Shown here in pieces: positions 50,895-57,816 of a stretch of 64,000 nt of DNA. The position numbers and the translations under genes were made by a program. The DNA is taken from contig JACKDU010000004.1 of the NCBI GenBank assembly GCA_020633335.1, forward strand, positions 62,001-126,000, written 5' to 3'. The stretch's first letter is position 1. Every line of letters begins with the position of its first letter. The notes below the pieces were generated by a model. That model worked only from the letters and a program-made list of their open reading frames with translations. It had not been told where the DNA came from and searched no databases. Source of the DNA: Myxococcales bacterium (GTDB lineage: Bacteria; Myxococcota_A; Polyangia; Nannocystales; Nannocystaceae).

Positions 50895-51571
50895 TAGCGC
50901 GCCTCCCCGCGCTCGTCGCCCGCGAGGTAGGCGAGGATCAGGCTCGAGAGGACCTCGGAGCCGCCGACGAGCCCGCTGATCCGCCGCTGGAGCGCGTTGT
51001 GGGCGGCGACCGCCGGCAGCGCGACCAGGATCCCCACCGCGGTCGCCACCAGGGCCTCGGCGATGCTCGACATCACCGCCTGCGAGGCGACCTGCGAGGC
51101 CGCGCCGACGCCCCCGCCGTGCCCCGGCGTCGCATGCCCGAGCTCCTCAAAGGCGCCGATCACCCCGATCACCGTGCCGAAGAGGCCGATGAAGGGGGCG
51201 TTGTTGCCGAGGGTCCCGAGGAAGCCGAGGCCGCGGCTGAGGGTCTGGCGCTCGAGCGCGGCCGCGCTGCGCATCGCGTACTCGGCGGCCGCGGCCCCGC
51301 GATCGGCGAGGCGGAGGCCGGCGGCCGCGATCGCGGCGGCGACCGCCTGCGAGCGCCCGAGCTCCGCCAGCGCGCCCGCCCGATCGCCGCGCTCGAGGTG
51401 AGCGGCGACCGCCTCGGCGAGCCGGCGGAGATCGCCGCCGCGCCGCCGCAGGAGGAGCCAGCGCTCGACCATCACCACCAGCGAGGCGATCGAGAGGAGG
51501 CCGAGGAACCAGAGCACCCAGGTCGCCCCCGCGTGGAGGAAGATCCCTTTGATCGCTTCGATCGGGTCCAT
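50894..51571 (-). CDS. exbB: ExbB/TolQ/MotA family proton channel protein
   Basis: 225 residues. Three membrane helices: WVLWFLGLLSIASLVVMVERWL, NNAPFIGLFGTVIGVIGAFEEL and SIAEALVATAVGILVALPAVAAHN, with the family Thr/Ala-rich pore lining and TVIGVIGAF block. It precedes exbD by an overlapping stop/start. TATCCT (51588-51583) 11 nt upstream of the ATG suggests a second, internal promoter for the exbB-exbD-tonB part of the operon. Confidence 0.93.
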   Translation of the reverse strand: MDPIEAIKGIFLHAGATWVLWFLGLLSIASLVVMVERWLLLRRRGGDLRRLAEAVAAHLERGDRAGALAELGRSQAVAAAIAAAGLRLADRGAAAAEYAMRSAAALERQTLSRGLGFLGTLGNNAPFIGLFGTVIGVIGAFEELGHATPGHGGGVGAASQVASQAVMSSIAEALVATAVGILVALPAVAAHNALQRRISGLVGGSEVLSSLILAYLAGDERGEAR

Positions 51572-51582
51572 GGCCGCCTCCG

Positions 51583-51588
51583 AGGATA
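51583..51588 (-). promoter_or_regulatory. possible internal -10 (TATCCT) before exbB
   Basis: The minus-strand TATCCT ends 11 nt before ATG 51571. CGGAGG lies between, so this could also be a ribosome-site region of the long operon. Confidence 0.3.
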
Positions 51589-51607
51589 GTGGATCCGCCG
51601 CCCCGAG

Positions 51608-52525
51608 CTAGAGGATCCGGCGCTCCGGGCACTCGCCCTCGCCCTGGAAGTCGCCGAGGGTGCGGGCCTGGGCCTCGAGGTAGTCGCGGGCGGTGGTCAC
51701 CGGGATCAGCGCCCCCGAGATGTTGTAGATCGACGCCGGGAAGACCTCGGCGGCGCTCACCATCCCGAGCTCGTCGAGGGTGACCTCGCCGTCGCGATCG
51801 AGGTCGCAGTCGGCGATCCACTGCGCGCGCCGCTCGGTGATCTCGGCCCCCTGGGTGACGTTGGTGAAGAACCAGTGGTCGCCGTGGATCGTCGGCTTGA
51901 CCTGGGCGGTCGCGCCGGTCGGGACCGCGAAGCCGGCGTCTCCCGACTCCGGCGCGCAGAGGTCGAAGGAGGTCCCCGCCTGCAGCCCCCAGGCGAAGTG
52001 GAGCTCGGTCGCCGTCGCGCACTCCATCGGATCGCCGCGGAGGCAGGACTCGCCGTCGGCCTTGGTCAGGCGCCCCTCGACGTAGAGCGAGTAGCCGCCG
52101 GCGACCATCATCGCGTAGTCGGCGTCGCTGAGCCCCTCGGCCTGCAGCGCCGACGCGTCGGCGTTCGGGATGTCGTAGCCGACCCGATCCCAGCGGGTCG
52201 CCGCGACGCCGTCGAACTCGGCGATCACCAGGCCGCCGGCCGGGAGGTTGAGCATGTCGATCACGTGGATCTCGGGGGCCTCGAGCGCCTCGTCGGGCGC
52301 GTCCGAGCGGCTCGCCCGGAAGTTGCCCGTGACCACCAGGAAGCGGTCGTACGTGACGGTCCAGCCGTCGGCGATCCCCTCGTCACCGCCGGGCGAGAGG
52401 CCCTCGGGGATCGTGTCCTCGGCCTCGACGAAGACCTGGACCGAGCCGGTGCCCGCGCCGTCACCGCAGGCGATCGGCGCGAGCGCGAGAGAAACAAGCC
52501 CGAATGTACATGTCCATTTATTCAT
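51608..52525 (-). CDS. lipoprotein with EF-hand, paralogue of the next one upstream
   Basis: 305 residues from ATG 52525; lipobox PIAC (Cys20). GIADGWTVTYDRFLVVTGNF resembles the DGWEVTLSEAEVAVG block of the lipoprotein at 52546-53322, so the two look paralogous. HFAWGLQAGTSFDLC, THGDHWFFT-like HGDHWFF and a perfect EF-hand loop DLDRDGEVTLDE near residue 240 point to metal binding. It probably works on the cell surface or periplasm with the TonB receptor, perhaps as a substrate- or metal-capture protein. Confidence 0.65.
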   Translation of the reverse strand: MNKWTCTFGLVSLALAPIACGDGAGTGSVQVFVEAEDTIPEGLSPGGDEGIADGWTVTYDRFLVVTGNFRASRSDAPDEALEAPEIHVIDMLNLPAGGLVIAEFDGVAATRWDRVGYDIPNADASALQAEGLSDADYAMMVAGGYSLYVEGRLTKADGESCLRGDPMECATATELHFAWGLQAGTSFDLCAPESGDAGFAVPTGATAQVKPTIHGDHWFFTNVTQGAEITERRAQWIADCDLDRDGEVTLDELGMVSAAEVFPASIYNISGALIPVTTARDYLEAQARTLGDFQGEGECPERRIL

Positions 52526-52545
52526 GTCTCGTTCAACCTCTTGGG

Positions 52546-53322
52546 TCACTCATGGAGGATGATCTGCGGCGGCGCCCCGGTCATCGCCAGGGCGAGCGCG
52601 TTGTAGGCGGTGCTCCCCTCGGCGATCACCAGGGGCTCGCCCGGCGGGGGCGGCGGCATCGCGGCGAGCGCGTCATAGTCGACGATCTGGATCCACCGCA
52701 GCGGGTCGACGACGACCTCGAGGGTGTGGTCGCCCTCGCTGATCGTCGTCGCCGAGATCGCGATCCCCTCGAGCGCCGCGGTCCCGCGGATCACCGCGAC
52801 CACGTCGACCTCGGCGATGAAGTCGATCGCCTGATCGCCCTGGACCGCGCGGCCGACGAGGCGCGCCGAGTGGCCGCCGGGGGCCGCCGGGGTCGGCTGC
52901 GGGCGGCTCTGGGTGGTCAGCCAGGGGATCCCGTAGTCGAGCATGAGGGAGCGGACGGTCTCGCCGCTGAGCGCCTCGCCCTCGCCGAGCGCCTGGGCGC
53001 CGGGGTCGAGCGCGTCGATCACCGCCGCGTCCGCGAACTCGGCGACCGAGCTCGGGCAGAGGTCGGCCGACGCGGCCGCGCTCGCGCAGAGGTAGATCGG
53101 CCCGACCGCGACCTCGGCCTCCGAGAGGGTGACCTCCCAGCCGTCGAGCGAGGTGATCGTCGAGAGCGAGGCGCCGCGGCCGACGACCTCGAGGGCGACC
53201 CGCGCCTGGCCGGTGTCGCCGCAGGCCGCGAGCGCGAGCGCGAGCGCGAGCGCGAGCCGACGGCCGCCGCGGTGCCACCTGCCCCTCCGGACATCCTGGC
53301 TTGCGTGATGATCGCGGTCCAC
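52546..53322 (-). CDS. lipoprotein in TonB operon, receptor-adjacent
   Basis: 258 residues; a long n-region and an (LA)n hydrophobic core end in LAAC (Cys34). The core is encoded by a GCGAGC tandem repeat (plus strand ~53228-53262). DGWEVTLSEAEVAVGPIYLCA, LMLDYGIPWLTTQ and TLEVVVDPLRWIQIVDYDAL are the clearest mature segments; the first matches the EF-hand lipoprotein. It begins 9 nt after the receptor stop, so receptor and lipoprotein are probably partners. No established family was recognised. Confidence 0.65.
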   Translation of the reverse strand: MDRDHHASQDVRRGRWHRGGRRLALALALALAACGDTGQARVALEVVGRGASLSTITSLDGWEVTLSEAEVAVGPIYLCASAAASADLCPSSVAEFADAAVIDALDPGAQALGEGEALSGETVRSLMLDYGIPWLTTQSRPQPTPAAPGGHSARLVGRAVQGDQAIDFIAEVDVVAVIRGTAALEGIAISATTISEGDHTLEVVVDPLRWIQIVDYDALAAMPPPPPGEPLVIAEGSTAYNALALAMTGAPPQIILHE

Positions 53323-53331
53323 GGCGTGCTC

Positions 53332-55974
53332 CTAGAAGTGAAGGGTGAGGGTCCCCATCGCCGCCAGCGGCGGGGCGGCGGCGAAGTGGCGGGCGGGGAG
53401 GCGCGACGGGATCGGCCGGGTCCCCCAGTCGGAGACGAAGGCGTACTCGGTCGCGGCGATCTTGCGATTGAGGGCGTTGTGGACGTCGACCCCGAGCTCG
53501 ACGTAGGACCAGGCGACGCCGGCGCTGAGGTCGAGCTGGTGGACCGGCGCCGCGAAGGCGCCGTAGGGGAGCGGCCGCGGCGCGAGGTAGGAGTAGCCAG
53601 CGCCTGCCCGAAGGGCCAGGGGCTGCCCGGCGAGGGTGGTGACCTGGCGATCGACGCCGACGTCGCCGCGGACGACCACCGGCGGGACGTAGGGGAGGCG
53701 CTGGCCGGCGACGAAGGCCGGGCTCGGGTTCTCGGCGGTCGCCGGCGGCGGCGCGCTCAGGACCGCCCGCACGTAGGTGACGCTGGCGGCGGCGACCAGC
53801 CAGGGGAGCGGCCGGAGGAGGACGTGGGCGCTCAGCCCCGAGCGCTGGCTCGGGCCGATCTTCTCGAGGCGCCCCTCCTCGGGGTCGAAGGCGAGGTCGT
53901 TGTCGAGGAAGGTGCCGAAGCCGGCGGCCGAGATCGTCAGCGCCTCGCGTCGCCAGGCCGGGGTGATCCGGAGGCCGCCCTCGACGCTGTGGACCTTGGT
54001 GAAGGGCGCGTTCTCGCCCTCCTCGAGCTGTCGGGCCTGGGGCGAGCGGTAGCCCTGGCCGTAGGCCGCGAAGGTCCGCAGCCACTCGAGGGGCCGAAAC
54101 TCGAGCGACGCCCGCGGCCCGCCCGCGACCCCGAGGGCCGCGCGGCGGTAGCCGACGATGTGCGAGGCGACCTGGTAGGGGGCGATGAAGTTGCCGAGGC
54201 GATCGTCGATGTCGTAGTGGAGGACGTCGGCCCGGCCGCCGCCGCGGAGGGTGACCCGGCGGCCGAGGCGGAGCTCGAGGTCGCCGTAGACGCCGATGTC
54301 GCTCGCGCGGATCGTCGCGTCGACGCGGTTATCCCAGGTCTCGTTCTGCGGCGCCTGGAGGAGGTTCTGGGCCTGGCCTATCCGGTGGAGGCGGGCCTGG
54401 GTGCCGAGCTCGAGCGCGGCCGCGAACCACTTCGCCGGCCGCCAGCTCTTGGTGCGGTGGCTGGCCAAAAAGCCAGCTCCGATGTCGGCGTTGCTCTGCT
54501 CGATGAGATCGCCGCGGCCGACCCACTCCGGCATCACCATCGAGCGCTGGAGGTAGCCGGTGAAGTTCTCGCGCGAGCGGAAGTCGCTGTAGGCGGTCCA
54601 GATCGCCAGGCGGCTGCGATCGTCGGCCTCGCCCCGGCGATCGACGTCGACCATCACCTGGCCGCGGGTGGCCGACGCCGACTGCGAGCGGGCCGAGGGG
54701 TCGTCGTAGGCGTCGTAGAAGCCGACGATCCCGGCGTCGACGTCGTCGCGGCGGAGGACGCCGGCGAGCCCCGCCCGGGCGCCGTAGGCCGCGGCGTGGA
54801 GGGTGACCCGGGTGCGATCGCGGGCGCGGAGGACGAGCTGGCCGATCGCCGCCCCCGAGATCCCGCCGCGGCCGACCCCGAAGCCCGAGGTCCGGCGGAC
54901 GGTCGCGGCCGCGAAGGTCCCCTCGTCCTGGCCCTTGGGCGCCCAGAGGACGAGCTGGCGGAAGGTCGCGAAGGAGCCGCCGGCGCTCCGCAGCGTCAGG
55001 CCACGCTGGGTCACGCCGAGGTCGAAGTCGACCGAGCCGGCGACCGCGAAGTCGCCCTGCCGCGGATCGTAGACCCCCTCGCGCACCCGCATCGAGCGGA
55101 CGACCTCGGGGATCACGATCCCGAGGTCGGCGTAGCCCTGGCCGTGGATATGCGAGATCTGGTTGAGCGGGAGGGCGCCGACCGTGAGCTCGATGTCCTG
55201 GCCGTGGGCGGCGTCGAAGCCCCGGAGGATGATCTCGTGGGCGACCGCCTCGCCCTCGGGGCGGCTGATGTAGACGCCCGGCGCCGAGCTCATCAGATCG
55301 CCGGCGTCGCGGCGCGGCGCGGCCCGCAGGACCTCGCCGTCGATCTGGAGGTCGCTCGCCGAGCGCGGCGGCTGCGGCCGACGGCCGCGGACCTCGACCT
55401 CGAGGACCGCCTCGTCCTCGTCCTCCGCCTCCGCGCCCGCGCCGGGCTCAGGCGGCGTCGATCCCTCGGCGTCGCTCGCAGGCGGGGCCGCGCCCTCGCC
55501 GGCCGCCACATCGCCGCCCCCCTCCCCTGCGCCCGCGTCCTCGCCGGCCGCGACCGCCGGCGGCGTGAAGGTGAAGGGCACCCGGATCTTCGCGGCGATC
55601 GGCGTGTCGCCGCGGCGCGCCGGCGCGAGCTCCCAGGCCCCGACCGCAGCGATCGCCGCCGCGTCGAAGTCGGCGCCGCCGCTGCGATCGACCTCGATCG
55701 CCCGCACCCGCCCGTCCTCGCCGACCGTGACCAGGAGCTCGACGATCACGTCGGCCTCGATCACCGCGCCCGCCGGGTAGACCGCGTCGACCTTGCGGAT
55801 CACCGCCGGTGGCGTGATCGCCTCGGCCTCCTCGCTCGCGTCCGCCGCGGGCGCGGACGCGGACGCGGACGCGAGAGCCGAGCTCGGCGCGCCGGCGATC
55901 ACGGACAGCGCCCACACGAGCCCGACCGACCAGGAGCGGGGGAGCGAGCGCGCGCGGGTGCGAGGGCGAGACAT
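53332..55974 (-). CDS. TonB-dependent receptor with an N-terminal TonB-type domain
   Basis: 880 residues with a signal peptide. Residues ~50-135 (VYPAGAVIEADVIVELLVTVGEDG..IEVDRSGGADFDAAAIAAVGAWELAPA in parts) match a TonB C-terminal domain, unusual at a receptor's N-terminus. An acidic linker leads to the plug (VLEVEVRGRR; LMSSAPGVYISR; LRGFDAAHGQDIEL; NQISHIHGQGYADLG) and a 22-strand-type barrel ending in FVSDW.. and LTLHF with the C-terminal Phe. It imports an unknown ligand across the outer membrane. First gene of the seven-gene operon. Confidence 0.9.
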   Translation of the reverse strand: MSRPRTRARSLPRSWSVGLVWALSVIAGAPSSALASASASAPAADASEEAEAITPPAVIRKVDAVYPAGAVIEADVIVELLVTVGEDGRVRAIEVDRSGGADFDAAAIAAVGAWELAPARRGDTPIAAKIRVPFTFTPPAVAAGEDAGAGEGGGDVAAGEGAAPPASDAEGSTPPEPGAGAEAEDEDEAVLEVEVRGRRPQPPRSASDLQIDGEVLRAAPRRDAGDLMSSAPGVYISRPEGEAVAHEIILRGFDAAHGQDIELTVGALPLNQISHIHGQGYADLGIVIPEVVRSMRVREGVYDPRQGDFAVAGSVDFDLGVTQRGLTLRSAGGSFATFRQLVLWAPKGQDEGTFAAATVRRTSGFGVGRGGISGAAIGQLVLRARDRTRVTLHAAAYGARAGLAGVLRRDDVDAGIVGFYDAYDDPSARSQSASATRGQVMVDVDRRGEADDRSRLAIWTAYSDFRSRENFTGYLQRSMVMPEWVGRGDLIEQSNADIGAGFLASHRTKSWRPAKWFAAALELGTQARLHRIGQAQNLLQAPQNETWDNRVDATIRASDIGVYGDLELRLGRRVTLRGGGRADVLHYDIDDRLGNFIAPYQVASHIVGYRRAALGVAGGPRASLEFRPLEWLRTFAAYGQGYRSPQARQLEEGENAPFTKVHSVEGGLRITPAWRREALTISAAGFGTFLDNDLAFDPEEGRLEKIGPSQRSGLSAHVLLRPLPWLVAAASVTYVRAVLSAPPPATAENPSPAFVAGQRLPYVPPVVVRGDVGVDRQVTTLAGQPLALRAGAGYSYLAPRPLPYGAFAAPVHQLDLSAGVAWSYVELGVDVHNALNRKIAATEYAFVSDWGTRPIPSRLPARHFAAAPPLAAMGTLTLHF

Positions 55975-56012
55975 GGCGCAGGTCCCCGGCGGCGGCCCGG
56001 GGGCTCGTCGCT

Positions 56013-56041
56013 TGGTATCCGGGCGAGCGGTCGCGCGTCAA
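56013..56041 (-). promoter_or_regulatory. promoter of the TonB operon
   Basis: On the minus strand TTGACG (56041-56036), a 17-nt spacer and ATACCA (56018-56013). The start would be near 56007, about 32 nt before the receptor ATG at 55974. Confidence 0.5.
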
Positions 56042-56046
56042 GACAC

Positions 56047-56078
56047 ATGCAATGAAATTGCATTTGCGCAGGTTGCGC
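56047..56078. promoter_or_regulatory. two adjacent palindromes, candidate metal/nutrient-responsive operator
   Basis: ATGCAAT-GAA-ATTGCAT (56047-56063) and GCGCA-GGT-TGCGC (56066-56078) are both perfect inverted repeats with 3-nt centres. They end 6 nt upstream of the -35 of the TonB operon. The first resembles TGCAA..TTGCA boxes of some Fur-family regulators; the assignment is an inference. Confidence 0.5.
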
Positions 56079-56139
56079 CTTCGTTTTTTGCGGGCTCGGT
56101 GGGCTGCGCTGTGCCCGCTCCCTCCGGCGCCCTCCGGCG

Positions 56140-57720
56140 TCACTCGCAGTAGCCCGCGGGCGGCGGCGGGGCCTCGCCGTCCTCGCCGTAGACGTAGCGG
56201 TGGAAGAGCGGGCGGACGAGGTCGCCGGCGATGCGGCAGTGGAGGTCGCGCTCGAGCGTCTCGGTGGTGATCGCCTCGCCGGCGCGCTCGCTGTAGATCT
56301 CGCGGAGGATCGCGCGGAACTCGGCGCCGCCGACCGCGGCGCTCAGCGTCGCGAAGATCCGCGTCCCGGTCTCGTGACCGAAGAGCGGGAAGGTGCGGAC
56401 CCAGAGGTTCTCACCGATCAGGCGGACCGGCTCCTCGTCGAGGGCGATCGTCGTCGCCATGTAGTCCTGGTTGACCGCGAACTTCGTCCAGGTCTCGTCG
56501 AACCAGGCGTCGCGCTGGGTCAGGGGACGGACCCCGCGGGCGATCCAGTTGTGGAAGACCTCGTGGCGGAGCGAGGCGAGGCGGGTGACGGTGCCGCCCT
56601 CGTACTCCATCGACGCCAGCTGGCCGAGCGGGAGGATGACGGCGGCGAAGCGATCGCCGTGGGGGTAGGGCCCGAGCTCGCCGGCGGCGAATTTCAGGGC
56701 GCTCACGAGCTCCGCGCCGGCGTCGTCGAGCTTGGGGACCTTGCCCTCGAAGACGCCGCAGTGCCAGATCTCGGCGTCGACCAGCGCCCCCTCCAGCTCG
56801 ACCTGCGAGCTCGACGTGATGATCGCGTCGACCGGGCAGAGGTGGATCATCGGCGTCATCGACGTCGCGTCGCTGTAGGCCACCCGCCAGCGGCCCGGCT
56901 CGATCACCTCGACCGCGGCGTTGGCGTAGACGTCGTGGGGGACCTCGGCCTCGACGACGACGTCGACGCGGAGCGCGTGGGTGTCGTGGATCAGGTTGCT
57001 CGGGAGCCACTTCTCGGCGAAGACCCGCGCCGGGTAGTCGTAGAGCTCGGCGAACCAGGCGACCCAGCCCGGGCCGTGGGCGAGCGCGATGTCGTTTTCG
57101 ACGGGGTTGGTGAGCGTGTACTCGAGCTCGAGGCGGTGGGCGGTGCAGGGCTCGAGGACCCGGCCGACGGCCAGCATCGTCGCGTCCATCGCCGGCGGCG
57201 CGACCAGGGCGACCTGCGAGAGCGGCAGTTCCTCGCCGTCGAGGACGGCCCGGGTGATCTGCTGGCGGAGGTCGAAGAGCGGCGCCCCCTCGATCGGACC
57301 GCTCTCGAAGTCGACCGTCGCGGCGCCGCGGTGCTGCCTGGTGATCGCGTTGAAGCGGAGCTCGGCCTCGACGCTCTTGATGTCGATCGGGACCAGGGCG
57401 ACGCCCTCGTGATCGAGCGGCGGCGGCGCGCCGGGGAGCGCCTCGCAGGCCGGCGCTGGATCGCCCGTCGTCTCGTCACCGCCGGTCGAGCCGGTCGTCG
57501 TCGCCTCCTCGCCCGTCGACCCGTCGCCCGTCGATGACCCGGTCGATGCGTCGCCCGTCGACGCGCCGCCCGTCGACGACCCCGTCGTGCCCCCGGTCGT
57601 CGACTCGGAGGAGGTCTCGGTGGCGCTCCCGCCGGACGGCTGCGGGCAGGCGGTCGTCAGCAGGGCGCTCGCCAGCGCGGCGGCCAGGGGGATCGTGCGG
57701 GGGATCGTGCTTCCGGACAT
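56140..57720 (-). CDS. M1-like peptidase lipoprotein with Ser/Thr/Gly linker
   Basis: 526 residues; lipobox TTAC (Cys25). Residues ~30-90 are a STGDASTGSSTGDGST-type repeat linker. The catalytic-type domain has a beta N-terminus (VEAELRFNAITRQHRGAATV) and the zinc motif HEVFHNW at 386-392 with DETWTKF about 20 residues later, the M1 arrangement. The GxMEN loop is replaced by MEYEGG, like the M1 lipoprotein at 38305. Enzymatic activity is likely but unproven. An AGGAGG site before the ATG gives a normal start. Confidence 0.8.
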   Translation of the reverse strand: MSGSTIPRTIPLAAALASALLTTACPQPSGGSATETSSESTTGGTTGSSTGGASTGDASTGSSTGDGSTGEEATTTGSTGGDETTGDPAPACEALPGAPPPLDHEGVALVPIDIKSVEAELRFNAITRQHRGAATVDFESGPIEGAPLFDLRQQITRAVLDGEELPLSQVALVAPPAMDATMLAVGRVLEPCTAHRLELEYTLTNPVENDIALAHGPGWVAWFAELYDYPARVFAEKWLPSNLIHDTHALRVDVVVEAEVPHDVYANAAVEVIEPGRWRVAYSDATSMTPMIHLCPVDAIITSSSQVELEGALVDAEIWHCGVFEGKVPKLDDAGAELVSALKFAAGELGPYPHGDRFAAVILPLGQLASMEYEGGTVTRLASLRHEVFHNWIARGVRPLTQRDAWFDETWTKFAVNQDYMATTIALDEEPVRLIGENLWVRTFPLFGHETGTRIFATLSAAVGGAEFRAILREIYSERAGEAITTETLERDLHCRIAGDLVRPLFHRYVYGEDGEAPPPPAGYCE

Positions 57721-57816
57721 CGGCGGCCTCCTCGTGGCCTCCCCGTTCCAGTACGAGGAGGGGCCGCTTCAATTCAGGAAAAGACGAAGACCGCGACGAC
57801 GCGCGCCTCCGCGCCG

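Noticed and set aside
53226..53262. GCGAGC tandem repeat as a mobile or regulatory repeat
   Set aside because: It encodes the Leu-Ala core of a lipoprotein signal peptide.
52504..56055. 1183-codon plus-strand ORF across the TonB receptor and lipoproteins
   Set aside because: Covers three well-supported genes on the other strand and shows no recognisable protein features.
56066..56090. GCGCAGGTTGCGC followed by TTTTTT as an intrinsic terminator
   Set aside because: It would work only on the plus strand, where no gene ends nearby; an operator for the minus-strand operon fits better.
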